The translations under genes were made by a program, and so were the position numbers. 64,000 bases of DNA from Rhodococcus tukisamuensis NBRC 100609. Its GTDB lineage: Bacteria; Actinomycetota; Actinomycetes; Mycobacteriales; Mycobacteriaceae. Where the stretch lies: contig NZ_BCXG01000005.1 of the NCBI RefSeq assembly GCF_001894985.1, forward strand, positions 62,001-126,000, read 5' to 3'. The stretch's first letter is position 1. The number at the start of each line of letters is the position of its first letter. Below are positions 28,965 through 36,559 of this stretch, piece after piece. The notes below the pieces were generated by a model, which did no database searches, had not been told where the DNA came from, and worked only from the letters and a program-made list of their open reading frames with translations.

Positions 28965-31012
28965 GCCAGACCGCCGAGCAGCTCCGCCGTCGGTGAGGCG
29001 TTGTCCCGCCGGGCAATCCAGCCGCTGATGGCCTCGACCGCGGTGTCGACCGGGATGCCGTTGACCTGGGTACCGTCCCGGAACCGGAAGCTCACCGCGC
29101 CGGCCTCGACGTCCCGCTCGCCGGCGAGCAGCATGAACGGCACCTTCTGGGTGGTGTGGTTGCGGATCTTCTTCTGCATCCGGTCGTCACTGACGTCCAC
29201 CTCGGCCCGGACCCCGGCGGCCTTGAGCTTGTCGACGACGCCGAACAGGTGCTTCTCGAACGCCTCCGCGACCGGGATGCCGACCACCTGTACGGGCGCC
29301 AACCAGCCCGGGAACGCGCCCGCGTAGTGCTCGGTGAGCACGCCGAAGAACCGTTCGATCGAGCCGAACAACGCGCGGTGGATCATCACCGGGCGGTGCT
29401 TGGCACCGTCGGTGCCGGTGTACTCGAGCTCGAACCGCTCCGGCAGGTTGAAGTCCAGCTGGATCGTCGACATCTGCCAGGTGCGGCCGAGAGCGTCCTG
29501 CACCTGCACGGAGATCTTCGGTCCGTAGAACGCGGCTCCACCCGGGTCCGGCACCAGGTTCAGGCCCGACGCCTCGGCCACCTCGGCGAGGGTGTTGGTG
29601 GCCTCTTCCCAGGTGGCGTCGTCGCCGACGAACTTGTCCGGGTTCTTGGTGGACAGCTCGAGGTAGAAGTCGTCGAGTCCGTAGTCCTTGAGCAGCCCGA
29701 GCACGAAGTTCAGGGTGGTCGTCAGCTCGTCACGCATCTGCTCGCGGGTGCAGTAGATGTGCGCGTCGTCCTGGGTCATGCCGCGCACCCGGGTCAGGCC
29801 GTGCACGACGCCGGACTTCTCGTAGCGGTACACCGATCCGAACTCGAAGAGCCGCAACGGAAGTTCGCGGTACGAGCGTCCACGCGAGCGGAACACCAGG
29901 TTGTGCATCGGGCAGTTCATCGGCTTGAGGTAGTACTCCTGGCCGGGCTTGCGCACCGTGCCGTCCTCGTTGAGTTCCTCGTCGATGTGCATCGCCGGGA
30001 ACATGCCGTCGCGGTACCAGTCCAGGTGGCCGGAGACCTCGTAGAGGTGGCCCTTGGTGATGTGCGGGGAGTAGACGAACTCGTAGCCCTCCTGCACGTG
30101 ACGCTGGCGGGAGTAGTTCTCCATCTCCTGCCGGATGATGCCGCCCTTGGGGTGGAACACCGGCAGGCCCGAGCCCAGCTCGTCGGGGAAACTGAACAGG
30201 TCCAGCTCCGCGCCCAGCTTGCGGTGGTCGCGGCGCTCCGCCTCGGCCAACAGCTCCATGTGCGTGTCGAGCGCCTCCGAGGACTCCCAGGCGGTGCCGT
30301 AGACGCGCTGCAGGTCCTCACGCGACTGGTCGCCGCGCCAGTACGCGGCGGAGCTCCGGGTGAGCTTGAACGCGGGAATGTGCTTGGTGGTAGGGATGTG
30401 CGGGCCGCGGCAAAGGTCGCTCCAGACCTTCTCACCGGTGCGCGGGTCGAGGTTGTCGTAGATGGTCAGCTCGTTGCCGCCGACCTCCATCACCTCGGGG
30501 TCGTCGATGCCGGACTTGTCGTCGATCAGCTCGAGCTTGAACGGCTCGTTTGCCAGTTCGACGCGGGCGTCCTCGATCGAGTCGACCACGCGACGCGAAA
30601 AACGCTGCGAGCCCTTGATGATCTGCTTCATCCGCTTCTCGAGGCGGGTGAGGTCCTCGGGGGTGAAGGGATCCGCGACCCGGAAGTCGTAGTAGAAGCC
30701 GTCCTTGATCGGCGGCCCGATGCCGAGCTTCGCGGCGGGGAACTCGGCCTGCACTGCCTGCGCCAGCACGTGCGCGCACGAGTGCCGGATCACCATGCGG
30801 CCGTCATCCGTGTCGGCCGCGACGGCCTCGACCTCGGTGTCGGTGTCGGGAATCCACGACAGGTCCTTGAGCTGGCCCTCGGCGTCACGGACGACGACGA
30901 TCGCGTCGGGCCCCTTGCCGGACAGACCCGCCTCACGAACCGCCGTACCGGCGGTAGTCCCCGCAGGCACCCGGACGTGGGCGGCTGGGACTACTGATGC
31001 AGGCGTGGTCAC
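28961..31012 (-). CDS. thrS: threonine--tRNA ligase
   Basis: A 683-residue class II synthetase: TGS domain at the N-terminus, editing domain with the HxxxH site [10 protein letters not shown], catalytic core with zinc ligand in MNCPMHN and motif 2 [14 protein letters not shown], motif 3 [14 protein letters not shown], and the C-terminal anticodon-binding domain. It charges tRNA-Thr and clears mischarged Ser. It heads the PIM operon. The 89 bases upstream contain a small GC hairpin but no T-box-like features. Confidence 0.96.
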   Translation of the reverse strand: MTTPASVVPAAHVRVPAGTTAGTAVREAGLSGKGPDAIVVVRDAEGQLKDLSWIPDTDTEVEAVAADTDDGRMVIRHSCAHVLAQAVQAEFPAAKLGIGPPIKDGFYYDFRVADPFTPEDLTRLEKRMKQIIKGSQRFSRRVVDSIEDARVELANEPFKLELIDDKSGIDDPEVMEVGGNELTIYDNLDPRTGEKVWSDLCRGPHIPTTKHIPAFKLTRSSAAYWRGDQSREDLQRVYGTAWESSEALDTHMELLAEAERRDHRKLGAELDLFSFPDELGSGLPVFHPKGGIIRQEMENYSRQRHVQEGYEFVYSPHITKGHLYEVSGHLDWYRDGMFPAMHIDEELNEDGTVRKPGQEYYLKPMNCPMHNLVFRSRGRSYRELPLRLFEFGSVYRYEKSGVVHGLTRVRGMTQDDAHIYCTREQMRDELTTTLNFVLGLLKDYGLDDFYLELSTKNPDKFVGDDATWEEATNTLAEVAEASGLNLVPDPGGAAFYGPKISVQVQDALGRTWQMSTIQLDFNLPERFELEYTGTDGAKHRPVMIHRALFGSIERFFGVLTEHYAGAFPGWLAPVQVVGIPVAEAFEKHLFGVVDKLKAAGVRAEVDVSDDRMQKKIRNHTTQKVPFMLLAGERDVEAGAVSFRFRDGTQVNGIPVDTAVEAISGWIARRDNASPTAELLGGLA

Positions 31013-31101
31013 GGCGATGTGCTCCTCGATGTGTTAGCCGCCGTCGGCGACGGCTGCTCGGTGAGCCCTCATGCTATCGGCACCGGATTCGAATCTGCCC
31101 G

Positions 31102-31914
31102 TCACCCGACCAGCGCGCCAAGTCGTGCGAGCCGCAACGCAGGAAGCTGACTGGGACAGCTGACGCACTTGGCTCGCTCGGCGGCCTCGGGATCGCCCGC
31201 CGCCGCGACCGCCGGGGAGCGGTAGAGCAGGCAACAGGAGTTGCGGCGAACAAACCTCCGCGCACCGGGTGGCGGTTCCACCCCCGGGTCGGCGAACGTC
31301 TGCTCCCCGGCAACGACGTCGACGAACCGCGGCGTCAGAAGGGGCGCGCCGATCCGCTCCGCGATGCGGACTGCGAGCGCACTGCCGATCGACGGCCCGC
31401 CGAGCGCGGTGGCGGCGTCGAGCGCTCGGTTGGCGATCGCGTCGGTGGCGATGGCCCACAGCGACCGCTCGTTCATCTTGGCGACCGCAGCCAGCCAGCC
31501 GATGATGCGCGCCATCGCCGCCCGGAGCCGGTCCGCGAACTCCTCGGGCCCGCGAAGGATGCCCGCCGAGCGCACGGTGGCGACGGATCCGTCGGGGCGC
31601 AGGGTGAACGTCAACCGTTCGGGCGTCGGGTCCGGCGCCAAACCGGTCGATAGCAGCATCGCGGCCGGGACCGCCAACAGCGCCGAGCTCGCGGAGTACC
31701 ACCACAGCGTGGCCGGCACCCGTGCCTCGTCGCACCGCCAGATCCGAGCGGTCTGCGACACCCGGGACGCGAGCCAGGTCGGGTCCACCAACTTCTCGCC
31801 GCGCAACTCGAGCGCGTTCGCGGGTGCGTTGACCAGCCCGCGCACCGGTGGCAGGGCCGCTGCGGTGCGGGCATAGGCATCGGCCACTTCCGGGTCGATC
31901 GTCGGGCCGCTCAT
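31102..31914 (-). CDS. FhuF-like (2Fe-2S) ferric reductase family protein
   Basis: A 270-residue protein ending in a cysteine cluster: RRNSCCLLYR, then KCVSC. FhuF proteins bind a 2Fe-2S centre through CC...CxxC and help release iron from siderophores. Here 21 residues separate CC from the next Cys, against 10 in E. coli FhuF, a possible loop insertion. The N-terminal part includes WRCDEARVPATLWWY typical of the actinobacterial branch. ATG at 31914 overlaps the PGPGW gene stop by 4 bases. No siderophore genes are nearby. Confidence 0.75.
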   Translation of the reverse strand: MSGPTIDPEVADAYARTAAALPPVRGLVNAPANALELRGEKLVDPTWLASRVSQTARIWRCDEARVPATLWWYSASSALLAVPAAMLLSTGLAPDPTPERLTFTLRPDGSVATVRSAGILRGPEEFADRLRAAMARIIGWLAAVAKMNERSLWAIATDAIANRALDAATALGGPSIGSALAVRIAERIGAPLLTPRFVDVVAGEQTFADPGVEPPPGARRFVRRNSCCLLYRSPAVAAAGDPEAAERAKCVSCPSQLPALRLARLGALVG

Positions 31915-32318
31915 CCGAGCACCGGACTGTGCAGCAGCGGGTGATCGAACCCGAACCATCCGCCGACCAGGCTGAACGTGCCCAACAACCAGAGGGTGAG
32001 CAGGACGACCGCGGTCGTCAGCAGCACCCCGGCCGCCTTCACCACCACCGACTGCCCGGCAAACCAGACCATGAACCTGTCGTAGCGTGCCTTCGCGAAG
32101 TGCAGCAGCCGGTGCGCCCAGGCGAACTCGGTGGCGAGAATTCCCAGGCCTGCGAACACGATCAACCAGCCGGGGCCGGGGTACGGAATCGTGATGACAC
32201 CGATGACGAACACCAGTCCGCCCACCACGCCGACACCGATCCGGTAGGCGAGGTTGAGGCCGACATTGGCTGCTATGCGACGGCGCTGCTGCATCCATCG
32301 GTTCTCGGTGGTCGACAC
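31911..32318 (-). CDS. PGPGW/TIGR02611-type small membrane protein
   Basis: A 135-residue protein with three hydrophobic segments (about 25-45, 47-62, 88-112). The PYPGPGWLIVFAGLGIL motif after the first helix is the family hallmark; function is unknown. It is translationally coupled to the FhuF-like gene downstream, and a tRNA-Val gene with its own terminator lies 105 bases upstream on the same strand. Confidence 0.8.
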   Translation of the reverse strand: MSTTENRWMQQRRRIAANVGLNLAYRIGVGVVGGLVFVIGVITIPYPGPGWLIVFAGLGILATEFAWAHRLLHFAKARYDRFMVWFAGQSVVVKAAGVLLTTAVVLLTLWLLGTFSLVGGWFGFDHPLLHSPVLG

Positions 32319-32380
32319 CCCTCACACATTACTTACGCATACGGAGTGCCGGCGGAAGGCTCCGCTCCCGCCCCACGACG

Positions 32381-32417
32381 AAAAAGGCCCGCTGCGAGAA
32401 TCTCGCAACGGGCCTTT
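32381..32417 (-). terminator. terminator of tRNA-Val(CAC)
   Basis: AAAGGCCCG with CGGGCCTTT encloses a second TGCGAGA/TCTCGCA stem. On the minus strand it ends in TTTTT, seven bases after the tRNA. Confidence 0.8.
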
Positions 32418-32423
32418 GTGTTG

Positions 32424-32495
32424 TGGTCCCGGCTGGGATCGAACCAGCGACCTTCCCGGTGTGAACGGGACGCTCTTCCACTGAGCCACGGGACC
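32424..32495 (-). tRNA. tRNA-Val (anticodon CAC)
   Basis: A 72-nt cloverleaf: acceptor GGTCCCG/CGGGACC, D stem GCTC/GAGC, anticodon stem TCCCG/CGGGA with loop TTCACAC, T stem GCTGG/CCAGC with TTCGATC loop, discriminator A. CCA is not encoded. It reads GTG codons. Confidence 0.95.
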
Positions 32496-33090
32496 GAACC
32501 GCGCTGTAAAAACTCTCGCGGCCGAACGAGGAGAAACATTAACACGACCTCGACGTCGGGGGAAATCCCCAGGCCAAGGGCCATATCTCCCCCGCCAAGA
32601 CGGAAGGCGGGCGCCCTGGGACGCCCTACTGCGGGGAGGGAGCCCTGCCCTGGGGCGGCCGGCGCCGGCGAAGATCCCACGGCCACCGCCGGCGGCGGTA
32701 CGCCCAATCACCCAGACACGGGGACACCGTCGACTCGGCCGGCAGTCGGAGGCAGCGCCCACCCCCCCGAGTCACCGTCGAGCGACGCAACCGCGACGAC
32801 GGCTCCCACGAGTGCCCGTCCCAACGGACGCAGGCCTCATTTCGGCCCCTACCTCCTTCCCACTTCACCGCTCCCTTGCCGCCGGCCCTCATTCCCGTTC
32901 GCCCTCCCTGCCACCCAACCTCGGACGCCGTCACCGCCAGACCGCGCCGGCACTGCCCCCCCTTGGCAGCAGTCACTCCCCCGCCGGCAGGCCCAGGGAG
33001 TCGTGCGTGGTTGACGGGGCCCTGAACCCTCAACCACGCACGAGCACGAAGTGCCTATTTGGCTCGATTTACCCACTCTGACCTGGCGAT
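32496..33090. other. intergenic region without recognisable genes
   Basis: About 600 bases between the tRNA-Val gene and the tRNA array promoter. All open frames here are short and lack starts, ribosome sites or protein-like composition. The top strand from about 32690 to 33000 is clearly pyrimidine-rich, dominated by C, unlike the coding neighbours. One hairpin (33001-33043) is the only structure I can name. Confidence 0.6.
33001..33043. terminator. isolated perfect hairpin upstream of tRNA array 1
   Basis: TCGTGCGTGGTTGA at 33001-33014 pairs perfectly with 33030-33043; a GGG/CCC pair inside the loop can lengthen the stem. It may insulate the tRNA promoter from upstream transcription. Confidence 0.5.
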
Positions 33091-33119
33091 TTGTGGCCAC
33101 CCACCCCGTGGGCTAATGT
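33091..33119 (+). promoter_or_regulatory. promoter of tRNA array 1
   Basis: TTGTGG (33091-33096) and TAATGT (33114-33119) with a 17-base spacer. The 13 bases before it, GACCTGGCGATTT, and the segment after it, TCTCGCACCACGGAG, recur at array 2. Confidence 0.6.
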
Positions 33120-33161
33120 TTTGTCTCGCACCACGGAGCACACAAGCCCCGGAAGTGCAGT

Positions 33162-33234
33162 GCGGACGTGGCGCAGCTGGTAGCGCACAACCTTGCCAAG
33201 GTTGGGGTCGCGGGTTCGAATCCCGTCGTCCGCT
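33162..33234 (+). tRNA. tRNA-Gly (anticodon GCC), copy 1
   Basis: A 73-nt cloverleaf with acceptor GCGGACG/CGTCCGC, anticodon stem CAACC/GGTTG and loop TTGCCAA. No encoded CCA. Identical in sequence to the copy at 34710. Confidence 0.95.
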
Positions 33235-33257
33235 CGAGAGGTTGGACTCAACCTTGC

Positions 33258-33328
33258 GGTGGAGTGGCCGAGTGGTGAGGCAACGGCCTGCAAAGCCGTG
33301 CACACGGGTTCGATTCCCGTCTCCACCT
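33258..33328 (+). tRNA. tRNA-Cys (anticodon GCA), copy 1
   Basis: A 71-nt cloverleaf, acceptor GGTGGAG/CTCCACC, anticodon loop CTGCAAA. Identical to the copy at 34805. Only one base separates it from the following tRNA-Val. Confidence 0.95.
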
Positions 33329-33329
33329 C

Positions 33330-33404
33330 GCGCGATTAGCTCAGCGGGAGAGCGCTTCCCTGACACGGAAGAGGTCACTGGTTCAATCCCAGTATCGCGC
33401 ACCA
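33330..33404 (+). tRNA. tRNA-Val (anticodon GAC), copy 1
   Basis: Acceptor GCGCGAT/ATCGCGC, anticodon loop CTGACAC, encoded CCA at 33402-33404. Identical to the copy at 34892. Confidence 0.95.
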
Positions 33405-33408
33405 AGAC

Positions 33409-33442
33409 AAAGGCAGGACCCGGAACATCGGGTCCTGCCTTT
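33409..33442 (+). terminator. terminator of tRNA array 1, also usable by the CDF gene
   Basis: AAAGGCAGGACCCG (33409-33422) pairs with 33429-33442 around GAACAT and continues TTTGTTCGTTT. The stem is symmetrical, so it can also end the cmtR-CDF transcript arriving on the minus strand, whose stop codon lies 21 bases away. Confidence 0.8.
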
Positions 33443-33462
33443 GTTCGTTTCGGCGATCCCCG

Positions 33463-34173
33463 TCAGTCGCAGCAGTCGCAGTCACGCTCCCCTGCCCGCG
33501 TTAGCCCCGCATCGACCGGCGTCGGACAGCAGGTGTCCCCCCTCCAGGCGCTGCGACCCTCCTTGACGGCGATCACGGCGATCACGAGGGCGGCGACGGG
33601 ATCGGCCCAAGACCATCCGAAGGCGCTGTTGAGCACGAGGCCGACGAGCAGCACCGCCGACAGGTAGGTACACAGCAGGGTCTGCTTCGAATCCGCGACG
33701 GCGGAGAGTGAACCCAGTTCGCGACCGGCGCGGCGCTGAGCCCACGACAGGACCGGCATGATCACCAGGCTCACCGCGGCCAGCACGATCCCCACGGTCG
33801 AGTGGCGCGCCTCGCCGAACCCGAACAGCGACCGCACCGCGTCGACGCCGACATAGGCGGCGAGGGCGAAGAACGAGAATGCGATGACGCGCAACGCCAC
33901 CCTCTCCCTCGCCTCCGGATCACGGCCGGCGAACTGCCAGGCCACCGCGGCGGCGGAGGAAACCTCGATCACCGAGTCGAGACCGAAGCCGATCAGTGCG
34001 GTGGACGAGACCCGGGCACCTTCACTCAGCGCAATCGCGGCCTCGACCACGTTGTAGCTGATCGTGGCCGCGACGAACAGCCGGATCCGACGAGCGAGAA
34101 CCTGCCTGCGATCCACCATGGGGCCGACGCCCGCACCCGGGCCGACAGCGGGCAGTCCGAGGTTCGAGGACAT
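33463..34173 (-). CDS. CDF-like cation exporter coupled to CmtR
   Basis: A 236-residue membrane protein with about six hydrophobic segments, shorter than classic CDF proteins and lacking their C-terminal cytoplasmic domain. It shows the CDF-like ALIGFGLDSVIEVSSA and a second aspartate segment VADSKQTLLCTYLS. The C-terminus ends in a cysteine-rich tail (DTCCPTPVD...DCDCCD), a likely soft-metal-binding end. ATG at 34173 overlaps the regulator stop by one base (TGATG). With a CmtR-type regulator, cadmium or lead export is the best inference. Lies between two duplicate tRNA arrays. Confidence 0.85.
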   Translation of the reverse strand: MSSNLGLPAVGPGAGVGPMVDRRQVLARRIRLFVAATISYNVVEAAIALSEGARVSSTALIGFGLDSVIEVSSAAAVAWQFAGRDPEARERVALRVIAFSFFALAAYVGVDAVRSLFGFGEARHSTVGIVLAAVSLVIMPVLSWAQRRAGRELGSLSAVADSKQTLLCTYLSAVLLVGLVLNSAFGWSWADPVAALVIAVIAVKEGRSAWRGDTCCPTPVDAGLTRAGERDCDCCD

Positions 34174-34502
34174 CAGCAGCACGCCTCGGCGGCCGCGTCG
34201 GGGCAGCAGGACGGATCCACCGCGAGGACCAGCCCGATCAGGTCCTCGAGCGCCCGCCCGATCCGCGGGTCGGCCAACTCGTACCGGCTGCGGCGACCCT
34301 CCGGAACGGCGACCACGAGCCCGCAGCCCCGCAGGCAGGCGAGGTGGTTGGAGAGGATCTGCCGCGACACCCCGATCTTGTCCGCCAGCTCCGAGGGGTA
34401 TCCGGGCTCCGCGTGCAGGCTCAACAAGATCCGCGAACGCGTCGGGTCCGCCAGCGCGAATCCGAATCGCGACAGCGCATCACCGTGCTTCAGTGTCTCC
34501 AT
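34173..34502 (-). CDS. cmtR: CmtR-type ArsR family Cd(II)/Pb(II) sensor repressor
   Basis: A 109-residue winged-helix repressor. The stretch HLACLRGCGLVVAVPEGRRSRY carries Cys56 and Cys60, and the tail LAVDPSCC carries Cys99/Cys100. M. tuberculosis CmtR binds Cd/Pb through Cys57, Cys61 and Cys102, the same layout shifted by one, so the same sensing role is strongly suggested. ATG at 34502 (METLKHGDAL) is preferred; in-frame codons upstream run through the promoter. A 14-base palindrome lies 20 bases before the start. It drives the coupled exporter. Confidence 0.9.
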   Translation of the reverse strand: METLKHGDALSRFGFALADPTRSRILLSLHAEPGYPSELADKIGVSRQILSNHLACLRGCGLVVAVPEGRRSRYELADPRIGRALEDLIGLVLAVDPSCCPDAAAEACC

Positions 34503-34510
34503 GGACCAAT

Positions 34511-34538
34511 AGTACAGCTCAATCTGTATACAGATCAA
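34511..34538 (-). promoter_or_regulatory. cmtR promoter with palindromic operator
   Basis: Minus-strand TTGATC (34533-34538) and TGTACT (34511-34516) with a 16-base spacer. Between them lies the perfect palindrome ATCTGTATACAGAT (34522-34535), which overlaps the -35 end. Placement inside the spacer is what an ArsR-family repressor operator would show. Confidence 0.65.
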
Positions 34539-34633
34539 GATGTACCTTTCCGGCGACACGGCCCCCCCGCCGCGACGGAGCACCCCCACGCCAGCTCGAA
34601 TGACGATCCGATTCGCCGCGCTGACCTGGCGAT

Positions 34634-34662
34634 TTCACACCGCGCCCAGAGTGCGCTACTGT
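34634..34662 (+). promoter_or_regulatory. promoter of tRNA array 2
   Basis: TTCACA (34634-34639) and TACTGT (34657-34662), spacer 17, preceded by the same GACCTGGCGATTT and followed by the same CTCGCACCACGGAG as array 1. Confidence 0.6.
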
Positions 34663-34709
34663 TCCTCTCGCACCACGGAGACAGGCCAAGCCCGCCTCCG
34701 AGATGCAAT

Positions 34710-34782
34710 GCGGACGTGGCGCAGCTGGTAGCGCACAACCTTGCCAAGGTTGGGGTCGCGGGTTCGAATCCCGTCGTCCGCT
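34710..34782 (+). tRNA. tRNA-Gly (anticodon GCC), copy 2
   Basis: Base-for-base copy of the tRNA-Gly at 33162. The next 10 bases (CGAGAGGTTG) are also shared, then the spacers diverge. Confidence 0.95.
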
Positions 34783-34804
34783 CGAGAGGTTGAATCGACC
34801 TCAC

Positions 34805-34875
34805 GGTGGAGTGGCCGAGTGGTGAGGCAACGGCCTGCAAAGCCGTGCACACGGGTTCGATTCCCGTCTCCACCT
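34805..34875 (+). tRNA. tRNA-Cys (anticodon GCA), copy 2
   Basis: Identical to the tRNA-Cys at 33258. A 16-base spacer separates it from tRNA-Val, against one base in array 1. Confidence 0.95.
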
Positions 34876-34891
34876 CGCTTTCTGAGGTCCC

Positions 34892-34966
34892 GCGCGATTA
34901 GCTCAGCGGGAGAGCGCTTCCCTGACACGGAAGAGGTCACTGGTTCAATCCCAGTATCGCGCACCA
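34892..34966 (+). tRNA. tRNA-Val (anticodon GAC), copy 2
   Basis: Identical to the copy at 33330, with encoded CCA at 34964-34966. Confidence 0.95.
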
Positions 34967-34977
34967 CGAACACAGTC

Positions 34978-35003
34978 AGGGTCCCCGTCCGCGGGGGCCC
35001 TTT
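34978..35003 (+). terminator. terminator of tRNA array 2
   Basis: AGGGTCCCCG (34978-34987) pairs with CGGGGGCCCT (34992-35001, one G-T pair) around TCCG, followed by TTTCCTGTTT. Confidence 0.75.
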
Positions 35004-35130
35004 CCTGTTTCTCCGGGACACATGGTTCCCCAATTCCCACTCCGCGGAAAATTCTGCGCCCCACGGCAGGTATCGCATGCCCACGACAGGCCCAGACTGG
35101 TAGACAAGAGCGTCCGACGAGGAGGGTCCC

Positions 35131-35856
35131 ATGTCCACTGCACCTGGTGCCGAACCACCGCCCCTCCTGTTGCTGACCTTCGGCGTCGCGGCCCGAACCC
35201 TCGACGCCGCCGGCACCGTCGGCCGCGCCGCCCGGGGCGCCGTCCGGGCGGTGCCCCTCGTCGGTGCCCGGGTCGACGCCGTCACCGAGAGCACCCTCGC
35301 CCGGGGCGAACAGGCGGTCCGGGCGACCGCCGAACTGGCCCGCGCCACGCTGCGCGTCGTCGTGCGCGAGGTGGTGGCCGCCGCCCTGCTCGAGGTGGAC
35401 CTGACGCGGATCGTCCGGGAGTACGTGGACCTCGACCTGATCGCGCAGGGCATCGACGTCGACGCGATCGCCGGACGGATCGACCTGGACGCGATCGTCC
35501 GACGCCTCGACCTCGACGCCGTGGTCGACACTGTCGACCTCGGTCGGCAGGTCGACCGCATCGACCTCGACGAGATCGCCCGCCGGCTCGACATCGACGC
35601 GGTGATCGCCCGCGTGGACCTGATCTCGCTGGCCAACAACATCATCGAGGGCGTGGACCTGCCCGACATCATCCGTGAGTCCACCGGATCGCTGTCCTCC
35701 GAGGCGGTCCGCGGCGTCCGGAGCCAGGGCATGCAGGCCGACGACGCCGTCGCGGGGTTCGTCGGCCGACTCTTCGGCCGGGACCCCGGCCCGGATGCCG
35801 CGCCGCGGGGCGACGACGACGCCGGACACGGCGAATCCGAACCGGGTGTGCGGTGA
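35131..35856 (+). CDS. nonapeptide-repeat protein of unknown function
   Basis: A 241-residue protein. Residues 1-88 are alanine/arginine-rich with a possible membrane-proximal start (PPLLLLTFGVAART). Residues about 89-184 are ten near-contiguous nine-residue repeats of the form (V/I/L)D(L/V/I)DxIxxx, for example IDVDAIAGR, IDLDAIVRR, LDLDAVVDT, IDLDEIARR. The spacing predicts a regular amphipathic solenoid or ladder with an acidic face. The tail is acidic and disordered. No named family is recognised. Its stop overlaps the RDD gene start by 4 bases, so the two probably act together at the membrane. Confidence 0.8.
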   Translation: MSTAPGAEPPPLLLLTFGVAARTLDAAGTVGRAARGAVRAVPLVGARVDAVTESTLARGEQAVRATAELARATLRVVVREVVAAALLEVDLTRIVREYVDLDLIAQGIDVDAIAGRIDLDAIVRRLDLDAVVDTVDLGRQVDRIDLDEIARRLDIDAVIARVDLISLANNIIEGVDLPDIIRESTGSLSSEAVRGVRSQGMQADDAVAGFVGRLFGRDPGPDAAPRGDDDAGHGESEPGVR

Positions 35857-36341
35857 CCGGGCCGCACCCCCACCCGCACCCCCACCCGCGCGTTCCGGAA
35901 CAACGGACGGCCGGCATCGTCACCCGGGTCCTGTGTGCCGCCATCGACCTGGGGGTGGTGCTCACGATGGTCGGCGCCACCTACCTGGGCCTGACCTTCG
36001 TCCGGTTGCTGTTCTCGCCGCAGAACTTCACCTTCCCCGAGCCGCACGCACTGCTGTCCGTGAGCACCTCCCTGATGCTGTCGGTGCTGTACCTGACAGT
36101 CTGCTGGGCGACGACCGGACGGACGGTCGGCGCCATCGCGATGGGCCTGCGGGTGGTCACCGTCCGAAATCGCAAGCTGCGCTGGACCGTTGCCGCCGCC
36201 CGAGCCGCAATGTGCGTGTTCTTCGGGATCGGGCTGGCATGGGTGGCCGTGGACCCGCAACGCCGGTCCCTGCAGGACATCGCGCTGCGCACCCGCGTCG
36301 TCTACGACTGGGACCAGAATCCCGAACTCGTCAGCGGGTGA
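35853..36341 (+). CDS. RDD family membrane protein
   Basis: A 162-residue protein with an N-terminal HPHPHPHPR stretch, a first helix carrying the RDD-type AAIDLGVVLTMV, a second helix (about 68-86) and the conserved TGRTVGAIAMGLRVVTVR, ending in SLQDIALRTRVVYDW. RDD proteins are small membrane proteins of mostly unknown function, some linked to ion transport. GTG at 35853 overlaps the upstream stop as GTGA. Confidence 0.88.
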   Translation: MTGPHPHPHPHPRVPEQRTAGIVTRVLCAAIDLGVVLTMVGATYLGLTFVRLLFSPQNFTFPEPHALLSVSTSLMLSVLYLTVCWATTGRTVGAIAMGLRVVTVRNRKLRWTVAAARAAMCVFFGIGLAWVAVDPQRRSLQDIALRTRVVYDWDQNPELVSG

Positions 36342-36436
36342 CGCCGGCCCCGGCGCGGACCGTCGCCCGGTCCATCGCCCCGGATTCGGGCGCGCGAGGC
36401 AGGGGCGCGGCAACCTCTGCCGCGAAGGCCTGAAGC

Positions 36437-36550
36437 ATGAAACCCACCGGCCGACGCCATGATTCGGGGGCGTCCTCGCCCGTCGCCGCCACCGGTCTGG
36501 CGGTCGTGATGGTGCTGGCGGCCGCCACCCACCTGCGGCGCAAACGATAG
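36437..36550 (+). pseudogene. short DoxX-like C-terminal remnant
   Basis: A 37-codon open frame whose end, PVAATGLAVVMVLAAATHLR, resembles the last helix and THLRR tail of DoxX-like membrane proteins. The rest of such a gene is absent, so this is either a remnant or a tiny membrane peptide. It directly precedes another broken gene. Confidence 0.4.
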
Positions 36551-36559
36551 CGAAACAAC

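Noticed and set aside
29156-30997. 613-codon frame antisense to thrS
   Set aside because: Same reason; thrS signatures are intact on the other strand.
31013-31101. T-box leader for thrS
   Set aside because: Only 89 bases with a small hairpin; no specifier loop, T-box sequence or terminator pair.
32626-33100. Several short open frames in the gap before tRNA array 1
   Set aside because: No starts with ribosome sites, atypical amino-acid content, and top-strand C bias explains the lack of stops.
35131-35856. Pentapeptide-repeat protein
   Set aside because: The period is nine residues with D at positions 2 and 4, not the A(D/N)LXX five-residue pattern.
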